From: Onchocerca volvulus
Taxonomy: Eukaryota; Nematoda; Chromadorea; Rhabditida; Onchocercidae
Reading direction: 5' to 3'
NCBI GenBank assembly: GCA_000499405.2
Contig: HG738139.1
Coordinates: 10,812,616 to 10,876,615 of the forward strand
DNA length: 64,000 bases
The notes below the pieces were generated by a model, which saw only the letters and a program-made list of their open reading frames with translations, did not search any database and was not told the origin of the DNA. Position numbers and translations under genes: made by a program. This document shows, in pieces, positions 53,703 to 64,000 of the stretch. The number at the start of each line of letters is the position of its first letter. The first letter of the stretch is position 1.

Positions 53703-54056
53703 GATTTAATTTGCAGTTATATTCTTCCTTACTAAACAGAATGTTGTGATGATCCGACCACTTTCAAGAACAAGAAAAATGGCGTACATATAAGCCATGA
53801 ATCGGGGGATGTTGGGAGATGTGGAATCAAAGTGCTTGTCGAGGGATCCGGAATTTAAATGCTTGAATTCTTGATCGAGACCTAACAATCTACTAGTTAT
53901 TTTATCGAAGAAGACAACAACAATTTATCAAGTGTACTGTTTACTAATATATTTGCTGCACGATTTACCAAATATTTCGGAATTTGATTTTGAAATAGCA
54001 TTATTTAAGCCATTAGGCAAAGTAAATATTACGATTTCAAGATTCAATTTAATGAC

Positions 54057-54072
54057 CAACTGATTTAGCCAT
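54057..54072 (-). CDS. Candidate first coding exon of the SLC17 transporter (MAKSV)
   Basis: A 16-base open stretch starting with ATG and ending in phase 1 at a GTCATT donor. It joins in frame to the exon at 53169, so the protein would begin [17 protein letters not shown]. The same GTCATT donor is used by the EGF exon of the upstream gene. The weakness is its short length and non-consensus donor; other short ATG stretches (for example near 54084) would also fit. Confidence 0.25.
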
Positions 54073-54292
54073 ATTTGTTTTTACTAAGCATCGCAGAAAA
54101 CGGATTATTTTCTCATTTGCATATGTCAACAAATGTCACAGTTGGGAAGAAAGGTAAATATAAAGCCAAATTTTATAAGATAAATGAAAGATTTGAGCAA
54201 ATCTTTAAATTTAACTAAACAAAATTTTTGGTGTATTAAATTGAAATTGAAAATGTGTAATAATCTAATAATACCTGTTGCTTGCACTTCAG

Positions 54293-54425
54293 CTGGCATA
54301 TTTTTGAAATTTGATAATCACACGGATGCAGTGGCTAAAACAATCCAATTAATTAATAATAACGGTAAATTATATTCAATAAATAGCACAAACGCGATGC
54401 TTCGTGCTTCGATACAAATGGAAGG
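54293..54425 (+). CDS. Orphan exon, possibly the start of a receptor ligand-binding domain
   Basis: Bounded by a good acceptor (TTGCACTTCAG) and donor (GG/GTAAAT), open only in the phase-1 frame, coding about 43 residues: GIFLKFDNHTDAVAKTIQL...SINSTNAMLRASIQMEG. The pattern (hydrophobic strand with GIF, acidic loop, amphipathic A-x-x-x-I-x-x-IN helix, then L) recalls the start of the periplasmic-binding-like domain of ionotropic glutamate receptors or receptor guanylate cyclases. Two N-glycosylation motifs (NHT, NST) fit an extracellular location. No signal-peptide exon or following exon was identified within the window, so this may be the 5' part of a gene with very long introns or an isolated remnant. 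The exon is moderately supported; the family is a guess. Confidence 0.4.
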
Positions 54426-54429
54426 GTAA

Positions 54430-57400
54430 ATAATTCTAAAATTAAATCAATTTTAATATCTACCTGAAAACTCAATAAATTGAAAACTTAATGTAATTGT
54501 TAACAAATGAGTGTAGGGTATATTTATTTTCGCTCTTAGTCAATCAATTAATTATCTCCAATTTCTAACTGATATCTAATTCTTCCACAATTTGGAAAAA
54601 GTAATTAAAATAAAATCTTAGATGCGTCTAATTAAAATGAAATCTCAGAGAGTTTTAGGTCTAAGGATTTTTTACTTGAAAGATATATAACATCAAAAAT
54701 GTTACATATCTTGCAAGTAGAAAAATAAGAGTAAAATAAAGTTTGAATTAAAATTTTTGAAAAATCTTTGTATAAAATTAAAATTAAAAAATTCAGTAAT
54801 TTGCACAATTTATCACTAATCAAACATATTTGTTGTACTGATTGATGTGTAAAGATAAAAAGAAAGCATTGTAGTATTTTGAATAAATATACCTATATCG
54901 CATTATAAATTTAAAGTTTCACTTTTTTTTTCCAAATAGATAATTAACTGATATCAAATAGATGATTGATTGAATTTTTTCTCTCTGTTCATATCAATTA
55001 ATTCAATCAATTAAGCTAATTAACCGGCATAATTAATTGGATTAATTAATATAAACAAAAAGGAAAAATTATAAAGAAATGAATTAAATAAAATTCAGTG
55101 AGTTTCAGCAAATTTTTTCTCATTTCTTTGATTCTATGAAATTCTATGAATATTTTATTCATCATATCTTTGAATTTATGAAAACGATGATATATAAATA
55201 TATGCAAAATTTCCAAATATGCATAATTTTTCATTAAATCTAATTTAAGTTGTAACTATTACTAACTAAATCCATATATGCCAAAAAAAAAGAAAAAAAG
55301 AGATGAAACATTTTGTATTGCAATAAATTTTTATTGGATTAAATTTAAATAATCAAACGGAAAATGTCAACGAGCAATACTTAATTTAATCATGTAATCA
55401 AAAAATAATGGAAGTAGTAGTGAATTTTCGTAAAATTGTATTTCAATTACCAATAAACTACTGATAATAAAGCCAACGTATTACTTCAATTAAATAAAAA
55501 TTAAAATTGGTATTTACAATTCTTACATCTAATTAGAATAATTTTCAAATAAATGACATAAAAAGATTGATGGAAAAGAAAAGAGCATAAAAAAAAAAAA
55601 ATAAAAGAAATGAAAAAAAAAGGATAAAAAAAGTAGATGACAGAAAATAAAGGATTGTATAAATAGTATGGATGAGATAAAAGAGAAATAAAAGTCACGA
55701 ATGTGAGGCATAAATAAATGAGAGGCATTGAAAGCCAAAGTTTTAACGACTAAAAAATCTGCGAAATGAAATTGAATAAAATTGAGGCCATGGATATCAG
55801 GCTGACGTAAAATGTTGTCATCATTACTACAACTTATCTATGCTTGCCTTGGTTTTCTATCCATTTGATAAATTTCTTTTTTTACCTTGAAATTACAAAG
55901 ATCAAAGAATATTTGCAAGAGAAAGAGAAGGAGAGGAAGAAGAATGTTTTAATTTCTCACATTTACTTCATGTTTCAGTTGTCATTTTAAAATAATTTGT
56001 GATTAATTAATTTATATGATTAAATAAATTGTAAAGATCAGAGAATATTTGTAAGAGAAAAAGAGGAAGAAACAGATTGATTGCGATAATACTAAAATTA
56101 ATCTTTTTAATTTCTTATATTAAATTCTTGTTTCATTTAGTTTTATTATTTTAAAATTTATAATTTATTGATTTATATCATCAAATATTAGTGGGAAATT
56201 ATTTGTTTAATTTGTCTTTTCAAATTGTTTCCAATTAAATTAATTGATAAATTAAATTTTTTTTTTTAAATTAATTAAAAGGTGAAAGAAATGAAATTAA
56301 AAACATTAACTATGGAAATGATCGAAATTTAAACGACATTTTTCGATAAACACTTCGATCAAACAATAAACATTCAAAACATCACGATAAACATCTAACT
56401 AGATAGTAAACATCAATTAAACAACTGTTACAAATGTGATATTTTGTTATCGATTTTTATCCAACAAAAGATAGTGAAATTAGAAAATAAAAGGAAACGA
56501 AAAAGTTATGTTGCATTCCATTCGTTTTGCATTGGTAAGACGAAAACATTTGTGATCGATGTCGTATAACTTTCAAAGCTATTCAAATATATAATGGTTT
56601 GAAATGTTTCTTTACCAATTGATTAATTAATTAATTAAATTAGTTAGTGCATAAAAGTGATGTCTTAGGCATTATCCACGATCAAAAATTTATTCTCCCA
56701 TTTTTTCTTTCTTTGTTACTAAAAAACATTGAACTTTAGAGGTGATAAATAGTCGGGAGAAGGAGAGGTGCGCGAAAAAGTAAGAAAATTCATTGGAATA
56801 TAAGATATGAGAGAATAAAAGACGTGGAGAAAGAAGAAGCGGAAAAATCACCAGGATATGAGAGGATAAAAGATTGAAAAGAAGTGAGCGTAGGAAGAGG
56901 AAGAGAGAGGAATCATTGAGATATGAGACGATGAATTGTTGAAATATGAGGGAATAAATGGATGGGGAGAGAAGGTGACAGAGGGGACGAAAAAGGATGA
57001 AAACGAATGAAGGAGAATGAATCGAATTTTTATCTCAGTTTTAATGAGTGCAGATTTTTGATGAACAGATAACAAAAATTTGATAAATTTGAACTGATAA
57101 CAAAAATTCGGAAAGTTTTAACAAATGACAAAAATTTGGTAAAAAAAAATTTACAAAATTTCTCAAAATCTTATTGTCTGAAGATAATAAATCAACACAA
57201 AATACAATAACAATCATATCTAATTTTTTTAACACCTTTTTTTGCCATCCAGTAAATGTATGTTTAAACAAGATTTAAAAAACGAAAAAAACGAAAAAAA
57301 AGGGGGAGAAGGAAAAGAATAAAAAGAAAAAGGAAGAATAGGGAGAGAGAGAGAAAGAAGGATGAAAATCTAGACAAATGATTAGAGTTAAATAAATGAT

Positions 57401-60400
57401 AATGATGACAAAAAAGAATTTTACATGTTAAACATAAATTTTGCAAAATTTTTTAACTTTTTTTAATTTTTTTTCCTTTTCTCCCCTTTTGTTTACATTC
57501 AAGAAAGATTTTTATTCATTCTGTTCGGTTTCTTTTATCTAATTTCAAAAAACTTCCAAAGAAATTTTGTTCCGTTCACCTTTTATTTCATCTATTTTTG
57601 AAAATAATACTTATTTGTTTGTGTTTGGACTATTGTTTGATTTTCGTATGAATTATAATCCATTTTGACTTGATTATGCATTAATACTTTTTTCCTCAAT
57701 AAAATATCACTTTGCATACCATGAAATTTTTCAATAATTCTTTTTATTCAAATTTTCATCTTTTGTTTTTCATTTTTTTTCTCCCATCGTAAATTAAAAA
57801 ATTTTATTTCATTTTAGCTATACTTTATTCTTTCGTTTTCTTTTATTTTTCATTTTTTCTGGAATTTCTTACAAAACATTCAAGTGTAAAGTTTGTTGAT
57901 AAGAAAAAATTTCCAAATTTCTAGTTTTGATGAAAAAAGTGTTATTTGCATTTTGCCATGATATTTTCTGAACTTTCAATATTACGAAAAAAAAAAAAAA
58001 AGGAAAAACATTCAACAAGTAGATGTATATCTTTTGCAAATTAATAAGATTAATTATTGAAATTATCGAATAAATGCTTTGTTTTAAGAAAAGAAAAAAA
58101 AAAGTGAGACGAACAAAATGAAATCGACTTTTTAAAATTTCATTAATTACATCATCTCAATTCATCTCTTAGGATATATCTATCATATTATTTTTTGCTT
58201 ATCCTCTTGGATGTAATATAAATCTTCAATTTATTCAAACAGATCAACACCTCACACTTCAGAAATTCAATTAAGGTAAAGTACCACTCGAAACAAGAAG
58301 AATAATTGAAATTGATTGCTTTTAAGAATTGAGAAACCAATATTTACGAGAGCTACTCATTTTGTGACAATAAGTTCAATCGTATTCTCGTCGTAAATCG
58401 AAAATGAAAAGTTACGCAGTACTTTGACAAGTTAATGCGTAATATTTAAAATAAAAAAAAAAAATTTCATAAAATTATCTAAAATAAATATTTTTTCTTT
58501 TTTAAAACTCCAAATGAATCAATTTAACAGATATTAAATTAGATGAAAGTACTTATGAGAGTTTAAGATTTTTCAAATTTTTTATTTTCATTAACTAACA
58601 CAAATTTATTAACATCAATTTTTGTTATAAAACAAATCAGAAATTAGACATTCGTAATCCGAAATTTTTCAAAATTTTAATAACAAAAAAGTAGTACATG
58701 TATTTGAAATATATTCAAATAAATGATGAAATAATTAAATATATAAATAGAATATGTGAATAGAAAATGCAAATAATAATATTATTTGAAATATAATAAT
58801 TAATAATACATTATTTGAAATATTGTAATAAAAAGAATTTATGTTATTAAAAATTAAATAAGTAATCAAATAATCAAATATATGGGCAGAATATGTGAAC
58901 AAAAAATTGCAAATAAATAAAGTAATTAAATAATCAAATATATGAATAGAATATATTTATGCATATAATTTTTGAAATTAAGATTGGAACATATTGGAAA
59001 TGAATTATTGACAAATTATTTCGAAATTTGAAAATCGAATTTCTAAAATTTGAGGAAGAATGAATGAATTAAAATAATGAATAAATCTCCAAAAGAGAAA
59101 TGCTCATAGAGAGCGATCTATCGGATATGTCGCAAATGACTTCCTTCTGAAATTTTATTTTATGTAAATTGATGAAATACGTGCGAATATGATGAATAGA
59201 CCGACGATCAGACATCTAAACAGACAAAATGACACGTTGACACATCTGCGACAATTGATCCATCCCAGTTCATTTAAACCCAACCTTTCTTTCAGTCATC
59301 TTGGCACTAAAATATGAATTTCATCGAGATATATTTGCTCGATGGTTTGTCTTCAACCACCTGTCATTATCATACATCCTTTCTAGTCGATTGGTTTAAA
59401 TCACTTGAATTAGACGACAAATTCTGTTTCTCAATCTCAGAGCTTGGATGAGAAATGCAGAATTTTGTGCGATAATTTTCAATTTGACATTTTTAGATTA
59501 ATTTTTTAATTATATCAGTTGCAGGTTTTGTGTATTCCAGTGTTAAGTTTTGCTGCATATATGATCTTTTTTTCTGAAACTGGAAAAGAAAATCATATCA
59601 TGTCTCTTGGAATGATGCAGTTCTGGCTTTTTAAAAATTTCCCTCCCAATCTTCTTCCCTCATTCTTCGACCTCTTCCCTCTCCCTCTCTCTCTCCCTCC
59701 CTCTCTTCCTCATCTCTTCTCTCTCTATTTGTTCTCCTTTTTGAAGGATCTCAATTTCCGGCTTGCGCGGAAATTCCTATATAAATAGAATAGAGTAGAT
59801 GAAAAGTAAAAGATAATAGTTCGAAGATCATTTTAAATTATTGGAAAATTATCCAGATTTCGAAATTCAATCGAACAATTATTATGAATTTGAAATTTAA
59901 GTTCGTAATTATTACGAGCTTCTTGCAGTTCGTGCGAAAATTTTGACATTATAAAGGGATAGATGAAAGATAAAAGACAACAGTTTAAAGATCAACTAAA
60001 TCATTGCGAAATTATCCGATTTCGAAATTTCAATCGAAGAATTGCTAAATTTGATGTTTCCAGCATAATAAGTGCCCTGAGATGTTCAATGTTTTAGCCA
60101 GACAAAGAGCATACATAATATTTAAATACTTTCATCTATTCATTTTTCCTCTTCCTTCGTCGATCTGTCTGTTGTTATCTGTCTTGAAATAAAGATGCAA
60201 AAAATAAAAAATAAAAAAGCAAAAAGAAAAAAAAGAAATTAAGTGTCAAATATGGAACAATTTGAAGTTAGCATTAAAGAAAGATCCATCCGAAATGAAT
60301 GAAACGTAAAATAATTGTTTTATGACGAAAACAACGAAATTTATTTTTCTAAATTAATTCATTTTTTATTTATTTCATCCATTATTTGCTTATCGATTAG

Positions 60401-63380
60401 ATTAAGCTTTTAATGTATAACATGGAAATATCGATCATATATATTGTCATATCAAAATTCTAATTTCAAATTAGAGAAACAGCAATAAAATATATAATTT
60501 TTTTTATCGATTTCATTTTTTTCTCTTTTTTTTTTACAGATTTTTCGCATCTTATTTCGAAAAAGTTTCTAAAAAAATTTTTTTCCAACATCTGGATCAT
60601 ATCATATAGATTTCGGAATTAATTAATTCAATTTGCCGTTGTAGTAATTGTCGAAAAAAAAAAAAAAAGATAAAAAATCGAAAAAAAATTGCATTCTTGA
60701 TAATTATTAAGAAAACTGAAAATTAAAATGCAAATTGCATTGAAATTAAAACTACATTAAAAATTAAAATTAAAATTACATTCTTAAAAAATTTTTAAAA
60801 ATTAAAAAGTTTTGCAGAACAAAAAAAACTTGGGAGAAAAAGGATATGAAGGATAAAGAGAAAAAAAGAATATTTGAGTAAAATATCAACTGGAAAAATT
60901 GGTCAAATATTGCTTGTTCGTCGTATTACTTCCTTTTATTTTGGAAAATTTGTTGATTTTTGGTCTTTGCAAATATTTGATTTTGATTTTAAATAAATGA
61001 ATGAAAGCAGGAAATTGCAAAAATGAAAAGAAAGGAAATTTCTCAAAGACGAATGAATGAATTTCCATTTTGACCATATTTTGCAAAGTTAACAACAAAT
61101 TGTTAATATTTATCATACCGTAATATTATAAATATGCAAGAGTAAATAAAAATTCATATTCAAATAAAGAAAGCATTAATTATTGAATTAACTTTGACTG
61201 AATTTATATCCATCATGAATGAAATCAATGTAGTGGGATAAAGCAAAGTTGAAATTCAATAATATTTTACAGCAAATTAATTCATTTGTTTCATTTGATT
61301 AAGAGCAAAATTATTCATTCAGTTCTTTTACCTTTATACTTTTATTTTTGATGTTGCTTTCGGAAAATTTCTTAATCATCAATTATGTGGTATACAAAAT
61401 GGGGTATGTCGTTACCTAATTTTGCTTTTTAAATTAATTTCCAGTTTATAGATGTTTATCAAATATTTGAATGATAATAATAATTGATAATGAATCAAAA
61501 ACTAATGTGGTGCTTTACTGCATTTACCTAAAAGATAAATTAACTGCAATCATAGCAAATATAATGTTTTTTTCTGAGTCACTCCAGAAATAAGTATTTA
61601 ATTGAAAATTTTTATTATCAATCTTTTAAATTAATAATATTTATAAATTATATCCACCAAATTTTTTTAAATTTATTGCATTTACCAGGATAACCCTTTT
61701 ATAATGATTTTTTTATTTTTCATTTCATAAAATGAAAAGAATTTAAAGAGAAGAGAACTATTCATTTCATCCGTAAAATTGTTATTTAAATCTATTATCA
61801 AAATATGATTAATTGATAACTAAGTGTGAATGATATATGCAAACTATAGTGCAGAGTAATGATAAGATCAGGTTCAATCAATATTCCAGTTCAGATGACC
61901 TCATTTTAATAGGTATCTTTCTCTTTTGCATATTCAAATTCAATTTTCAAATAAACTTTTATAGCATGATTTTTCGATAAATAATCAATAATTGTAATGT
62001 TGTTTTATTTCGTGTATTAATTCCTTCCAAAATTTCTTCATTTCTGTCCTTTTTTTAAAAGAAAAAAGACAATTGATTTATTGATTTTCTTAGAAATAAT
62101 AGGCACTTATTGATTTTTTCAAAATAATGAATATTTATTGATAAACGTTTGACATATAATTTGAAAAATAAAAAAGATCTGATTAAACAGAACGTATTAA
62201 TCAGATTCATTGGATAAATTTTGAAAATTCTGAAAATTTTCAAATTTCAGTTTAATTCAAAACTTGTTGTCAAATGTAACGTAGAAAAAGAGTTTATTTT
62301 GAAACTTAAAAAAAAAAAAAAGGAATTTGGATGAATAGAATATAATGGAAAAAGAAAATTGAATTTTTATATTTGAGTGAGCAATGGAGGTGAAGCGTAT
62401 TTAAGCAGAAAAATATAAAAATTCAATTATTTCATCGAAAACGAATTTTGCATAATTAAAAAATTTCCAAAACTGCCAATAAAATCACTTTAGGCTAAAA
62501 TGAGAAACGAAAACATATGGCAAATTATGGCTTTTCTCCGTTTTATTTCCCTTCTTTTTTCCATTGCAAGCATTTCAAAGCATCTTCTCATCGACGAAAC
62601 TTAATTTTTTCTTCGTGCGAAAAATAGTTTTCAGTATCGATAAATGATTAAATCCTAAAGAGTAAATTAGTATTTGATTACTTAGTGGTGATGAGATTCA
62701 GGAAAGATAGTTATCCATTGAATAGACAATGGATGAAAATTATTGAGTGAATATTAAATAAGATGTTATTGAATTGAATATTAGAAGTAAACGGCATTGT
62801 AACAATCGACAGACATAATTTGATTATATGTTATTGATTGAAATTCTGAAAGTAAATTAAAATTTGATTATTTCTTTTTTCAGAAAATGTCTTCCATAAT
62901 AGTTAAATGAACAATACTGACAAATACTATCATTTCTTTAATTTTTCCTTTTATTAATTAATCATGAGCATTTTAAAGTTATCCATTTCAGGTTCTATCT
63001 ATAATGGGATAGTATTGATTGAACTCTTTTCAGGATACTCATTTTAGGCATTATCTATCATACAATAATAATCGACTTTCAATTTCAAGTTATCCATTTC
63101 AAATTCTACTATAAAATATCTTCCATATTATATCCTTTTTTGATAAATTTTTAAAAACTCTGGTTATATTAATGACAAATAAATACTTCTATTAATCCAA
63201 AACTTTATATTCAAATTCTTTTTTTTTCAATTCAAATCCTAAAGAAAATTCTAAGTTGAAATCCCTTTTTTAATTTAGAAAAAATTCGAATTCTGTTTTT
63301 CCAAAATTCAAAATTCTAATTCTCTTTTTTCTTTTCATTTTAAATTTGAACTAAAATTTTTAAATAATCAATTTGTTTCA
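54430..63380. other. Largely gene-free right-hand region
   Basis: AT-rich with long A/T tracts, purine-rich runs (56750-57010, 57290-57365) and a CT microsatellite at 59680-59720. A GC-moderate patch at 59100-59420 contains a 42-codon open frame (59189-59317) of unknown meaning. If the exon at 54293 belongs to a real gene, this would be its intron sequence. Confidence 0.55.
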
Positions 63381-63457
63381 TCCGTGTAGCATATTTCATC
63401 GGGATGTTGCACAAAGGGAAAACACGCATCTTTTGCATATTTTGTGGTCGTATTGGA

Positions 63458-63574
63458 CTGTGATGCGATTTGTTTTACCGTTTTCCGGTTTAGGTTCGGA
63501 TTTGATTCCGAAGTAGATTATTTGAGGTTTTAGGGATTTCTTCAGGAATTTTAATGATTTCAAGTTCTAGTGAA
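63458..63574 (-). other. GC-richer island, possible terminal exon of a minus-strand gene entering from the right
   Basis: On the minus strand an acceptor-like TTTTCATCCAG precedes an open frame SSLELEIIKIPEEIPKTSNN... that ends LRNQIRT-stop. An alternative minus frame (…KPENGKTNRITVQ…KRCVFSLC…) is also open through the same island. Two competing frames and no domain leave this unresolved. Nothing else was recognised from 63575 to 64000 apart from a short open frame running to a TAG at 63964-63962 from the right edge. Confidence 0.2.
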
Positions 63575-64000
63575 GACTGGATGAAAATTTGCTTATAATA
63601 ATGTAAATAATAATATTTAAGTTTAATTAATCGTTATGGAAATGTAAAATTTATGGTACTGCTTCTATGCATGTCATTTTCTCTATCATTATTTTCATGC
63701 ATAATCGCATATTTTTATGTTTGTTTCGTGTTTTCATTAACATATTTCATACATACTTTTTTTTCCGAAATTAAATTCAAATTGCATCTTACTTTTTTTT
63801 TTGCGAATTTGACTTATTTTTGCAAAATTAGCATTTAAAATATAAATGATTATTTCTTGAACTATATATAATATAGTTTTATTGAATTTGAATCTCTATG
63901 AATGTGAATTTTATATGTTAGTATCTATTCATGACATATGCTATCATACTTCCATCAATTTCTACGACATGCGTATTCTGTTGAGAAAATGGTAGATCAG

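Overview
This is a eukaryotic window, most likely from a parasitic nematode of the spirurid/filarial type. The base composition is very AT-rich (roughly three quarters A+T by eye). Introns run from about 0.1 kb to several kb, with GTAAGT/GTATGT-like donors and TTTTCAG/TTTTTAG acceptors. One gene has a TTTTTAG acceptor two bases before its start codon, as expected for spliced-leader trans-splicing. The taxon is inferred from gene content and style; no marker here fixes the species. I see no rRNA, tRNA, CRISPR array, bacterial insert or intact transposon.

Four protein-coding genes can be assembled exon by exon with matching splice phases. (1) 5797-3248, minus: the first two coding exons of a Distal-less/Dlx homeobox gene (C. 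elegans ceh-43 type). The homeodomain is cut at position 44/45 and continues beyond the left edge. (2) 36771-30240, minus: a secreted protein with a short astacin-like N-terminus, an EGF-like module, a four-cysteine CUB domain and a hydrophobic C-terminus. No zinc-binding HExxH motif was found. (3) 44112-48719, plus: a complete five-exon gene for a 228-residue secreted IL-17-like cytokine. (4) 53169-49632, minus: nine exons of an SLC17-type (sialin/vesicular glutamate/phosphate transporter) MFS carrier; only its first few residues are uncertain.

Layout: 1-5797 is the Distal-less gene with long introns. 5798-30239 is a 24-kb gene-poor stretch upstream of it, with a CCAAT/E2F-like promoter patch near the gene, microsatellites, a 115-bp near-perfect foldback at 10065-10179 and a few GC-richer islands. 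30240-36771 is the EGF-CUB gene. 36772-44111 is a repeat-rich intergenic region shared by the divergent EGF-CUB and IL-17-like genes. 44112-53169 holds the convergent cytokine/transporter pair, about 0.9 kb apart. From 53.5 kb to the right edge only fragments are visible: a 32-bp minisatellite, one convincing orphan exon on the plus strand (54293-54425) that faintly recalls a receptor ligand-binding domain, and GC-richer islands near 59.2 and 63.5 kb.

The four genes do not form a pathway. They are a developmental transcription factor, a secreted matrix/protease-derived protein, a cytokine and an organic-anion transporter that happen to be neighbours.
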